Of a DNA stretch of 64,000 nt, positions 12,155-24,600 are shown one piece after another. Source of the stretch: Stenogyne calaminthoides. Lineage: Eukaryota > Streptophyta > Magnoliopsida > Lamiales > Lamiaceae. Position numbers and translations under genes: made by a program. The notes below the pieces were generated by a model, which was not told where the DNA came from, ran no database searches, and worked only from the letters and a program-made list of their open reading frames with translations. Location of the stretch: NCBI GenBank assembly GCA_037126765.1, contig JBBCBC010000037.1, forward strand, positions 12,033,263 through 12,097,262, given 5' to 3'. Numbering within the stretch: the first letter of the stretch is position 1; each line of letters starts with the position of its first letter.

Positions 12155-15100
12155 CTAATCATCTGCACTTTCCATATTGGCTCCTTTGAGATGCAGATGC
12201 TTCTCTCGTTTCTGAAACTCGGTCAAACCCTTCCCACTTCCGGTTACTCCAACCTTCCCAAATGGATCATCTGGAGATTTAAATATGCTCTCCCGCTTTC
12301 GACCGGAGAAGAAACCAACCTTTGGAACAAAGTAAAAGATGGGCACATGAGGGGGAAAACACATTTGAACAGAAAACATATGATGATACTATCACTAAGA
12401 ACAGTGATAATTCATCTTTTGATAGCCGGCATCATCAGAGGGAAAAGTTAGCAACTGAAGAGCACACGTAATTAATCAGTGAGTAGCAGGTAAACACACC
12501 TTCTTTGTCTTGCCTTTAGTTGTCTGGAATTGTTGCCAGGCATTCTGTCTCTTATTCTGTGTGACTTCTTTTGCTTCCATCCGCATTTTGGATTTAAAAG
12601 CATGCAATTTTTTCCGCTTTGCAACTTTCTGTTGAAAACAAAAATGAATCAATCTATATAAGAATAAAAACAAGAAGACTGCTAGATGTTGCAAGCAGAA
12701 TACGAAGTAAGAAAAATTGGGGCAATTGATGTTACCAAGTTAATCAATTAAAAAAAGATCCAAATAAACATAAATAAAAAAATGAGTGAAGTCCAAATCG
12801 ATGCTCCCCCTAATCCTTAGAAATAATATATAAAATAAATAAATGATTCATGCAAGTAAAAGCATGAAAAGGAATAATAATATAGCAGAGTACCAACTGA
12901 TACTTCCACTAGCACGGAGACTCAGTGATATGAATAAACGCCAGAGGTATTACTAATGGCAATACAGAAATCAATATAAACTATGCTGCAAGAATCATAA
13001 TGCCTTTACTCCTAAATTCATGCTTAACAATTACACAAGATATATCAAGATCAATAGATCACAATCCTATAGATGAAATGAACTGCATTTTAAAGCATAC
13101 CACATCTTCAGGATCATTGGGATCAATCTTAAGTTTCTGTGGCACAGTCCACGCCTCGAAGTCTTTAGTTGCAGATTGAGCTATCTTCCGTTTAAGGGCC
13201 TCTTTTGTAGCAACAGCAATTTTTTCAGCTTCCAGTAAAGGGTCTGCAGAGTCTTCTTGGATTGGTCTAACATTATAAGGTTCCACCTGGAATCATTAAT
13301 TTAGAATCCTAATGTTAATCAAGTCAAACATTCATAGCCTTACTACACAAGCAATTCTCATCAGCTTATTGTTCAGAAAAATCATAATCACATTATGCCT
13401 TTATATGTACAATCTAAATCATTTCTTTGCAGTGGGATGATTCCATATAGTTCATCAATCACCTTGAAAATCTAATTTCAATAATCACATTATTAAACAA
13501 AGACAAAGTTAACACGAGGTTATGCATAATTGGAATACCGAATCCAGGGAGCAGCAGGAGGGGGGTAGTTATATAGAAGCCAGGGAGCAAGAGGAAGGGT
13601 GAAGCGGGAAGGCAAGCAGCAAAAAGGAGATTATCACTCGTCTTCAGTAAAATTTAACCCCCAATCCCACACATAAGCACACACAACAACAACAAAAAAA
13701 CTGTAAAAGATTGAGGCGAGTAGGTAATACCTCTTCCTTGTTACCCCATTCATTGTAGCTGACGTAATACCCATTTGGAGTATGTGCCTCGATTATTGCA
13801 TCATACCTGAACATTCAACTAAAATAAGAAAAAAGGAGAGGGTAAAAGCAACTGAAAGTTGTATGTATACATGGGGGGAGACAGAGAGAGAGTAAATACC
13901 ACTCTCCATCTTCACTATAGACAGCTTGGACCTTAGTGCCAACAAGAAATTTATCACCATCATCACCAGTAGATCTTGATTTCTGGAAGGCAATAAGAAA
14001 AAATAGCTTTCTAAAGAGTATAGATATGGCAATCACAGCCAAGTTCGAAGCAGAAGGCATGCAGTAGTTAAGAAAGAACCGAAAGTATTACTAGCAATGT
14101 GCAATTTGTGAGTTATAAGAGTATGAGAGTAGGACAGGAAACATGGAGGGATGGAGAGCATGTCTAGCTGCTTCAAAACGCTCCATACAAACATCATCGA
14201 AGGGGCAATATTAAGTAACTGATGGCCCAGGCAATCTATTTAAGTAGACAATATTAGCATGCTAGTTGACACTTGACAGCTGAGCTGACATCTGACAGAA
14301 GGTTAGACAATCGACACATGCTTGCCTTTTTTGGAGCTATCTCAAGACATAATTATCATTCTTATGTTCTGACAACAGCTCAAGGACTTCTATGCTGTCC
14401 TAAAAAATAAGAATGCTGTTGTATTAAATATAGATACAAGGGTTTCTAGCTCGACATAAGAGTTCTGATATTGTACAACTAATCCACTTCATTCACAATG
14501 AGTCTATTCACAATAAGTCTCTGTTGTTAAGACATGATGTATAGCACTGATTTCCAAGGCTTAATGCTTCTTTCCAAAATAATCACGCCCCTCTTAAATC
14601 AAGCACATATTATTTGGGGAAAAGAAAAAATAGATTCGACAAGTTTAGGAGCACACCATATGAGCAGAGGTCCCAGCATGTAGACTAGGAGATAGTCCAG
14701 CGCTAGTCCCAGTAACAAGTTCAGAACCACCATCATTTTGTTTTGCAGTTTCCAGAAGCTCCTCAGTCAGAGCAATCACCTTCAACCACAAATAAACCCA
14801 ATTATAATCAGCCACTAATTCTAATGCATTAACAAAAAGATGAAAACAAATAAACTTCAATCCAGAGTGATATCCCGAATTGAAGAGACAGAGCAGGCTG
14901 GCCATCACCACAAGCAAACCTGCAACGGAACCAAGACACAAGTGATGGGCACCTTGACAAACTTGGACTCTTTTTTTTTTTTAACCCCAAATTTCTCTGC
15001 ATACCTCTACTAACAAGAAAAAATATCCTCACCTTCACAAGCCACAAGGATCAATACATCTTTCATCTGTAACAGGTAGTTCCTGAAACTGCTTGTTTGA

Positions 15101-16665
15101 ACAATAATAAATAATAATGCTTGAGAGAGAGAATGAGAGAGATTGCAATCAAACATCAGTGAAAGTAAAAGACCACCTAATCTATCATATTAATGGTTAG
15201 CAATGTCTGAAGGCAATTGTCCCAGAAAACTCTAATAACCAAATCCCAAGGAATTTAAATGCCAAATAAGGAATCCACCTCCGTCTTCCTTAGAAAAAGG
15301 GGATTCCTAGAACAATTGGAAAACGGAATTTCAGAAAATTGATCACCTCTACAAGTTCCTTCTCCATGTCCAGGAATTCAGAGTTCTTCGAGTCATCACA
15401 CAATAGTTGGCGTACCTGGTTTCACATAAAGAACACAAGGAAAATAAAAAAGAGGAAGATGGATAAGAGAAGAAATTAACATCAATGCATGTTGAAGAAA
15501 CTCCTGCACACTCACTATCTTTAAAAAGGAAAACCATAAATTTAAACATAGCAACTGTGTAAAAGGATGAAAGTAGGCCAGCCTGACATATTCCTTTCAC
15601 TAAAGACGGCATATGAACAAGCATACTCATATAAGTCCTTCTAACCTTAGCTAGATATAGTGCAAATAAAACAACTATAAGAGAATATCTACATCGGACG
15701 AGTATTTATTCCCATGTATAAAGACATTACTTCCATGTTCCACAGGTTCCAATAAGAGCAAGAAATTCTTAACTTCTAAGTGATCTTTAAAAACACAGCA
15801 AAACATTATATACCACGTCAAACCATATTTTTATTATATCAAATACATTGCAATTCAGGCGTGAAACAGCAGAATTGAAATTTTGATGGTTCTTCTGTCA
15901 TTGAAAGTCAACAACCTAACATGTTGAGGCAGAGTTTCCACAAAATAAATTGAGACGGGGATAGTTTTCAGTAACATAAACGTGTCCCCTGGTTTATCTT
16001 AGGTACATTTGAAAGGTACAACTTGAAAACCATAACAATAAAAGAATTGATGGTTGTTTCGATTCATCCATCCTCAATAATGGGTTAGAAATCCACCATC
16101 ATAATTTTGAACTATTTTTTTGAGTTCAAACCCAGGCTACCCAGCATTACTTAATTCTCCGTTTTCCTTTTACCTGGGCTATATTTGAGCTTCCTAGCTC
16201 AAGGTCTTTCAATTATCTCTAAGATATGCACTCAACCTATTTCCCAAGAAACGAGGTATTGTCAGCCCTACCCTTCCTCTCTTCCAGGGTTCAAAATTTC
16301 CTAATATTTCCAGTAAAAAAAGGCGTTCAGCCTAATTCAGTTGATATTCTGTAAATATTAGGAATATAAAGTCCGGCAAAAAAATTCTGGTGATATTTCT
16401 AACTAAAAAAGATTTCCCCAAATGTTAAAATGGGCTGAGTTTCATTCTTCTCAATCAACTTATACCAATAAAAACCAAATTGATAATAATAACTTCGAGC
16501 CTTCAGCGAATAGTTCACACAAAAACACAAAATCCACTCAAGCATAAAAATAACACATACATACACAGATAAAAAAGAAAGCACCTGCTGAAGCTGGTCT
16601 TTGTAAGTAGAGAGGTTGGCAGCGAGCTCTTCGATGTTCACCTCTTCGCCTTCGCCGCCTTCCAT
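12155..16665 (-). CDS. SPF30: SPF30 / SMN-related splicing factor (Tudor domain)
   Basis: Seven coding exons (16665-16585, 15415-15347, 14779-14657, 13982-13900, 13806-13731, 13286-13101, 12628-12500 and 12319-12155; one junction, 13900 to 13806, splits a Trp codon) join into an unbroken 303-residue protein, close to the about 300 residues of the Arabidopsis homologue. The N-terminus (EELAANLSTYKDQLQQVRQL) is the conserved SPF30 helix. A Tudor domain follows at about residues 92-150 (VGTKVQAVYSEDGEWYDAII, then EAHTPNGYYVSYNEWGNKEEV), with the aromatic residues expected of a methyl-arginine-binding cage. The C-terminus is lysine-rich and ends SESIFKSPDDPFGKVGVTGS-like. In animals SPF30 (SMNDC1) is needed for assembly of the tri-snRNP into the spliceosome; a nuclear splicing role here is inferred by homology. 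The list gives eight segments because exons 4 and 5 are both counted. Confidence 0.92.
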
Positions 16666-16950
16666 AATTTCCAGTAAATTCTACTGAAAATCTCTAAGTT
16701 AAGCGGCAAAAATTAAATCAATCGATAAATTCTGCTCGAAGAACAGTAGATATGAAAAAAAAAAAGAGAAGAAAACGAAACCCTCGACCGGCAACAAAGG
16801 GGATGTGTTTGAAAAACTGAATTTCTGATTGAAGCATAATCTTTTTTATATTGCCATTGGTGGTATCGCGTGCTGAATACGCGCTAATTGATTTGAATTT
16901 TAATATCGGAAACCGACTTTCTTATGAATGGGCAACGCGTTTTTATTTAA

Positions 16951-16983
16951 GGCCCAGAAGTTCTTAATGGGCCTCTTAGCCCA
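16951..16983 (-). promoter_or_regulatory. Cluster of site II (TGGGCC/GGCCCA) elements upstream of SPF30
   Basis: GGCCCA at 16951, TGGGCC at 16968 and GCCCA at 16979 lie about 290-320 bp upstream of the SPF30 start codon. In plants such clusters bind TCP-type factors and are common in promoters of housekeeping genes. They could also serve the divergent gene at 17526. Confidence 0.45.
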
Positions 16984-17525
16984 ATCATTGCTATTTTGGT
17001 TACAGTGTGCATCATAATTGTATTCAAGTGTTTAACAGAAATCTTAGAGATTGGATCAGTGGAGGCATTATTAAATTTACAAAATATAATGATTTATGAG
17101 AAAAATCTACTTCAATTTAGAAGAGATTATGCATATAAAGTTTATTTCGTATCACAAAAATTAATACTTGAAAATTTGAATTCAAAGAAAGTACCAAAAA
17201 TAATTTCCATATAGGAAAATACAAAAAATAAATTCCGAATATGTAATTTCATAATTACCTTTGCCTATAATTTTGAAAGTAATGTCCATATGCGAGTAAA
17301 GGAGGATGAAATATTAGTGGGCCGTGCTCTAAAAAGGAGCAACGGTCAGAAAAATTGAAAATAAGTAACCATTTGAAAGAGGTAGAGGCTCCTCCATTTC
17401 TTGATTACAGGCCACCACATTCATTCACGCACACAGTTGATCAACAAGATTTATTAGCAGTTTTCGTATTTACAGCTATACCATAAAATCAGAGGGTTGA
17501 GAAAGTTAATTAAGCAGCAGCCAAG

Positions 17526-18026
17526 ATGAAGATGATCAAAGCTCTGAAAAAGCTAAAGATTTGGTCAAGAAAGAAGAAGAAGAAACACAGGGTACTAGCA
17601 AATGAATCACCACCACAACCACCTTATCCAGATGACGGAGTATATGAACCGCTGCTGCCCTCCACCCGAAAAGAGTCACCACCGTATTATCCACCGCCAC
17701 CACCACCTTATTGTCCAGCTCACAGCCAATATGAGCCGCTTCTGCCCTCCGCACCACCCTTACCTCCTTGGCTTGAATACCATCTCCAATTTCAACAAAC
17801 ACCTTCTACAACTGAGGTCAGTTTAGACCATTCAATAAGCCCTCCGCCGGAGGATGCTGTTTTCAACGACGGAAGCTATACTACTCAAGTTGCTGGACAC
17901 CAGAAATTAGAGAGGAGGGACGTCGGATGTGTTGCTAGCTTTCTTGTCCATTTGCTGAGCTCTGTTTTCCCCTGTTTTCATATCCCAGAAGAAACAGCAG
18001 CAAAGTTGAAAATAAATACAGATTGA
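17526..18026 (+). CDS. Small proline-rich protein of unknown function
   Basis: This single-exon frame codes for 166 residues. It begins with a strongly basic stretch (MKMIKALKKLKIWSRKKKKK), followed by a Pro/Tyr-rich middle in which the motif YEPLLPS occurs twice (about residues 39 and 69) among PPPPP runs. The C-terminal 45 residues hold a hydrophobic stretch, GCVASFLVHLLSSVFPCF, which may be a membrane-associated helix. No catalytic motif or known domain was recognised. The gene is divergent from SPF30 and convergent with HEN2. Overlapping frames on both strands arise from the same low-complexity codons. The start is the first ATG after a plausible leader. Codon use and the absence of damage support a real gene, but expression is not shown. 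Confidence 0.65.
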   Translation: MKMIKALKKLKIWSRKKKKKHRVLANESPPQPPYPDDGVYEPLLPSTRKESPPYYPPPPPPYCPAHSQYEPLLPSAPPLPPWLEYHLQFQQTPSTTEVSLDHSISPPPEDAVFNDGSYTTQVAGHQKLERRDVGCVASFLVHLLSSVFPCFHIPEETAAKLKINTD

Positions 18027-18674
18027 CTACAGCTTTCCATGTAAATCATAAATGATGATAATATTTGATAATTTTTAGGAATTCTCTCTTTTATTGAAGA
18101 CATGCTAATGATTCCAGTACATTACGAGTGTTTATGCTTAAAAACACGTGTCATTATTGTTATTTTCTAGCTCCATTTTCATCAGACACGAGGGCCAAAT
18201 TAAAAATAAAGAATTTTCTCAACCCTCGGCAAAAAAATAAATAAGTCAACCCCATCTTTACCAAAAATACATTTCAACAAATGCGAGTCCTCTCACTATA
18301 CTTTCCATCTATATTTTACAGACAAGTATGATAATAATAATAATAGTCAGGCCAATAATGACAAGAAACTACCAATAAAAGGTAGAAAAGGAAAAGGGGA
18401 AAACAAATACTACTATTGATCCTTCAAAATTCAAGAAGCAGAAGTTACAAGTTGAGGAGTGAAACTGAACAAATATCGGCAAATTCTTCCTTTCCCATGC
18501 TCAAGAATGCCAATGTAGGGGCAGTTGTCGTTTTCTCATTGCACATGATGCCATGAAAGAAGAACTGGGCCAGCATATCTTATCCGCCTTGTTTCAGAGC
18601 TATCCTTGCTACCTTAGCCCCACTTGTTTTACATAATTTACCATCTCCTCTCAAAGAATACGAGACGTAACAAG
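18027..18674. other. Convergent 3' intergenic region
   Basis: 3' flanks of the proline-rich gene and HEN2. No other gene was seen. Confidence 0.5.
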
Positions 18675-21600
18675 TTATAAGTACAAAGATGCTGCAAAGA
18701 CAATATCCCTCTTGATCTTGGTCACAGCATCCTCAAACTTTGCTTCAAGATCTGTATCACCAATTGACTGTGCAGCTTGTATCAGCTGCTGAAGCACTTC
18801 CTCCAGCCTCCTGATTGCCCGGATCAAACTCCCCTCGAAAACAGGTGTCATCTCCATAATTTCATAAAATTTAGATCCTTTGGCCCAAGCATAAACGGCC
18901 TCCATAATATCTGGTCGGAAAGAGCTAACGAAATTATCTACATCAATCTGTACCTGCTCCTCTCGGAAAAGACAAAGAAACCACAGTAGGTGTGAGCATA
19001 TTATATTTAATTTTGCACTGCAGGAGAAAACACCTAAAACACAAATTTGCTGATGCAAATTCAAATGCATCAAATTAAATTCTGAATGATTATTATTTAG
19101 ACATGGTCTTTGATCATGTTGCAAATATTAATGGTCAAACTCCTGCCATGATCCCCTTTCCCCCAATTTGCTAGAGCTAGATAAGGCAACTCCCACATGT
19201 TCTTCTTTGCTTTGTGGATACTGTTCATAAAAAACCTAATATTATATGTTAACATATATCCTCGCCTTCTAATGAATAGCTCCAGATGGGCAAACTATTG
19301 CTGAAAACATTAATAGCATCCACTGTTCTAGATAGAAAAATTAACCAATCAGCCCCTAAAAACCAGAATAAAGTCTACATGTACCTTGCACTCAAGCTGA
19401 ACCTTGGCCACCTTACGTGCTGTGTCCTGTAACTGTGAGAGAAGCAACCCAAGCTCATCACGGGGCTTTTGAGCTTCCTGTAGTTTTTCTTGCCAAACAA
19501 AACACGAGAGAAGAGATATCATCTCCTCAACCTTTATGTCCTTCAGAACCCCACTGAACATAAGTTCTGTTAACGTCAATTCATCTGCACTGCTGATTTC
19601 ACATGCAACTTTCCCCTTTAGCTGGACAACATCTTCGCTTGTAATATATCTGCATATTTCTAAGATCTTCAGCATTGCGACAATGATAATCATAAATACT
19701 GAAATGAATAATCACTAAAGAAGCACCAAATGGAGACATAGCAAGTGCTCAAAGGCATGAGAATATTTCTTAAGCATCTAGGCCACAAATGCAAAATAAA
19801 TTGGTTGATTAATGTACTTACTTATGCTCAAGCTTATTAATAATTTACCTTCAGTGAACAGTTAAACAATTTACATTATGTACACAAGGTGCTCAATGAA
19901 AGTTATGCAAACAGCAGAAACTCTTTTACCCAAAAAAAAAAAAAGAAGAAACAAGAAACAACATGCAAGTGAAGGCTACATTATCTAGGTGGGTGGATAA
20001 GCCTTCACAAAATTCTTTCACACTTGGAAACTGGTGCCCTTTCATGATTTCATAGAGAGCTTCTATCCTATCACAAATAGGAAAAACATATTTCCTGAAT
20101 ATGTTGCATCGCATGACACTCATTCATGCTCGGCTTGCTATCTTAAAAACCTTAAAACTCATTTTGTCGTTTGGAAAGACGTATTTTGCATGTCATGTTT
20201 ATTTTGTAGGATTGAACTTAAGATAGTTTCAGAACATCGTCATTTCTCCTCAATAAATTTTGCATGCATTGGCTGGGAACTGAAGGAAAATGTCAGGTTG
20301 ATAAGTTATTAAACTCAAGAGCATTTTAGTAAAATATGACTTGAAGCACCAATCTGTTAGATGTGAATATAGAAATGACAAGCCCTAATACGTAGAAGTA
20401 AATTTTATTTAGGAAGTGAAATGTAAGATCACGAAGTAAAAAATTAAAGCAAAAAGTCCAAACAAGTTTAGCAAGTAGGCTTGAAAAAAATTTACATCTC
20501 AAAATTTGACAAAATATTATTTATCAGAAAAAACTCACTAGAGGAGCTTAATCCATCTCCCTAAATTTATTCAGGCAACTAATGCACCATAACCTTCAAC
20601 TAGAAGTGAATATATGCAAACCATAGAAAAACGTCACCAGAAACATCAAGATGTTCTCAACCTGAATTGAGGTGATCTTACCCCAGTCTCCTGAGTACTC
20701 TTTTCCGTGCTTTTAGTTCATCTTTGAATGCCAAGACTGACGAAGACTTCATTGTTCTCTTAAGAGATTTAATTTTTGTTGCAAGTTCTTTCTTTGAATG
20801 CAGGACTTTTAGCTTCTGCTCAATTAGAGGAGATTTGGCAACCTCATGCTTTTCAAAAAGGTTCTCCAGTGCTTCTATCCTTCGTGTTGCCTTCCGGTAA
20901 GAGCTGCTTTGCACCTATAGTTGTGCACCAAATAATTTAATTTAAAAAACCTTAAAGTCAGCAAATTATCAGATCCTACTAGAAAATTAATTAGTCACAT
21001 ACCTTCATGTCATCTTCCGGATCTAGAAGAGGTACACCTTCTTTAGCAAATCTAGTGAGAACTTCAGTCACTTTCTTCAGTGTATTTTCTCGAGATTCTA
21101 ATGGCAGAAGATCTTTCGGTATAACTAGCCGGATACTACTCAAGCTATCAATCTGCTGAAAATGTTATCATGAGGAGAAAAAAGTTACTACAACAATAAC
21201 AACAAATTTATGTGCAAACAAGCCACGGAATATGAACGAATATATAAAATAACAACATATATTGCGAATAAAGAATCCTTTTTTTGGTGCTCCACTCAAA
21301 GTTCTATCTGCATATTTGAGTTCTTTGAAAAATATAAATAATAGCATGCAAAGGACAAACAAAAGTTCATTTTGACTAATGCACCCAATTGTACAAAACT
21401 GAGGTCATCAACCAATTTATTGTTTTTTCAATCATCTTTACTCAGATCACACAGATACCTTTATGCTCGAAGCAGTTTCTAGGAACTCGGTGCAAAGACA
21501 ACAGTAAAGCACATAAAGTGAATAACAAATTACACATAGAGATATTTCAAAATGACAGTATAGTGAAGACTTTGCCTGAGAAATTTGAATCGATATAACA

Positions 21601-24600
21601 GCAGGCTCTCCAGGCTCCTTTATTGGAAGGATACTAATTGTTTTTTTAGCAGTTTCATCCTTAACCACTTTGCATCTTGTGAGAACATCCACGGTATAGC
21701 TTGCATATTCCGGCTTCTTGTTAGCATCATCTGAATTGAAAATTACACCAAATTATTTTCAAGTGAAAAAAAAAATAGAAGTCACACTAACTTGAAGCCA
21801 CCTCACCTTCAGAGACTCCTTTAACCCTCTCAAAATTTATTATGACTCCCCATGTGACTTCATCCTGGATCGAGAATGATGGGGAGCTCTCATACTTTGT
21901 GCATTGTATGGAAACTAGTCTGCCTGGCTGCAGAAAAGGCAAACAATGTTTTGGAGAAAACACTATATCACGGACGTCCTTTTTCAAAGCTTTATATTGT
22001 TGCAGAAGAGAGTAATAATTTTCCAAGCTATCTTCGTCTTCGATTATGATAGAATCCCTCTCTGCTTCAAGAACTTTTGATTTTTTCTGCATGGATAAGG
22101 CCAGACACTTAGAATTATTTCATATATGAAACATGCTGGTTACAATAGTACATATAGTAGCTAACCTCGAGATCAGGAATGGCTCGATCTGCCTGAAATT
22201 GATAGAAAGAATTACGAAGCAGATTTTCAGGATCTCCATCTTCAGACCGAATTTGATTCAAAAGCATGTTGTAGCTTAAATGAAAAGCACTGATTAAAAG
22301 AACACAGTCTGTCAGAGGAGAAACATAAAGTTGATTTATGCAGTTAGAACCTAGCATTTTTTCAGCAGGTTAAATTTGTACCATTGGACATTTGAGCAAT
22401 AACCTGTGATTCCAAAACCAACCTAAAGCATTTCAATCACAAATATAAGACATAGCATCCAGAGGAAGATTATTTCAAGTAAGAACCAGTCTATATTTTC
22501 ACTCGTTACTAAATAATTCATTACAATCACATACTGTTAGATCCTTTGGATAGTGAATTTTAGTCATGTCTGATTATTCAACCGAGCAATCAACTATACT
22601 GAGAAACCAAGATAATAGGCAACATACGTCAAAGAAAAAACTTTGCCTAATCCTTAAATATAATAATGGTGTCCACATACTCCATTAGAACATGGAATCA
22701 ATATTATCCAAAGGGATGCAACTATATTCAGACTAGAGTAGACAACAGTGTGGTCCATTAATGCATCAAATATTTTAAGGATATAGCCGGTGGGAAACCG
22801 TACCGTATCGGTCATACCGTATACCGTACCATAATTTACGGTATGTGAAAATTCATACCGTACCGTATCGAAAATTACGGTATACCGAAGTTCGGTATAC
22901 CATAATTTCGGTATGCTAAAATCCCATACCGTATACCGTACCGAAATTTCGGTATACCGTACCGCACCGAAATTTTGGTATACCGTACCGTACCAAAATT
23001 TTCGGTACATACCGAATTAACGGTATACCGTTCATACCTTGATTATTTATTTAAAAAACCTATATTTTATGAATAATAATCTCTTAACAACATATATCTC
23101 CTTTAAAGACTGGTTTTTTAACTATGGGAACACTCAAAAAAATTCTACGAATTCCAATTTCCAGCTTGAATCAGGAAACCCACAGAGACAATTCAAAATA
23201 AAATGATAAATTTCCAATGCACGGTATATATCCAATGTATTAATTAAATTAAAAAAATAAAATATATTATATATGTTTCTAAATATGTTACGGTATATAT
23301 CCAATGTATCGGTATACCGGTATACCGAAAAATATTTCGGTACACCGGTATACCAGGACTTTTGAAAGTTTATACAGTTACCGTACCGAAAATTAGGGTA
23401 CGGTACCATACCGTACCGAAAATTCCGGTAAATTCAGTATATTTCCGGTACGGTAAGCCGGTATACCAGTATTTTCGGTAAATTTTCCACCCCTTCATAT
23501 AGGCATTGGATTTTTTTTACAGGTATAATCTGAATTCCTCAAATACCAAAATTTGTATGGCATTTGCATGCTAACAAGAAACAAGACAGGTTAATTTCTG
23601 GTAGTTCGGCTATCATGTGATTTACAGCAAACAACTCCTTAAGAAGTCAATTAAAGATGAAAACTATTTGAAACAATACTACAAAAATATGATCTTGCTA
23701 TTCATAATTAAGACACATAAACATGTCAATCAAATAACAATTTTAACAGGTTACCTATTTAAAGGATCTGCACTTCCTTTTAACATAAGTTTTGTTGTAG
23801 AAGGCTCTAGTTTTTCGTCAACCATAAGGATGCAGATCCCACGATCATCAATTCCTCGGCGACCAGCTCGGCCACTCATCTGTATGTACTCCCCACTAGA
23901 TATCCACCTAAATTTATCTCCATCAAATTTGCGAACATTAGTGAAGACAACAGTTTTGGCAGGCATGTTCAAGCCTATGCTGAAGGTCTCTGTGGCAAAT
24001 AAGCACTGAAAAACACAAAATGAAGAAAAATATATATTAAGACATATAATGAAAAGAGAGCACAAACAAGGGTATTAAGATTTAGAACATGCAGCTTTAA
24101 CTAATTTTTAAAAAAAAGATACAATAAGGAAAGAGGCACAGTCAGAGGACACGGTACCTGCAAGGCTCCAACAAATAATCTAAAGTAATTAAAGGCGCAT
24201 GTCTATAAAATATATACTATGAGCCTCTATAAATAAACATATCCCACCAGAATTTTGTATCAAACCAAATAAAACCTATAAAAAGGCTGCTGGAGGTAAG
24301 CATGTAAGATACAATCACTAATCCATATGAGAAAAGTACAAAGACCACATGATAATTTGAGCTAGAGCTTGCTTCTTCACCTTTCATGTCCAAGAAAGCA
24401 CACATTTGAACCAGCACGTAATGTCATATTTATGATTTGTAAGCGAGTAAAGCAGTGAAGAATAACAATTAAGCACTAGAGCTTTAATAAAAATTCCAAC
24501 AGCTGACCTTGATGAATCCTTCCTGGAACAGGATTTCAATAACTTCCTTCAGAATGGGAAGCAAACCAGAGTGATGTACACCTATACCTCGTTTCAACAA

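Noticed and set aside
22654..23010. 118-codon minus-strand frame rich in R, Y, T and V
   Set aside because: It is the translation of the self-complementary ACCGAAA repeat, which is open in several frames by its composition.
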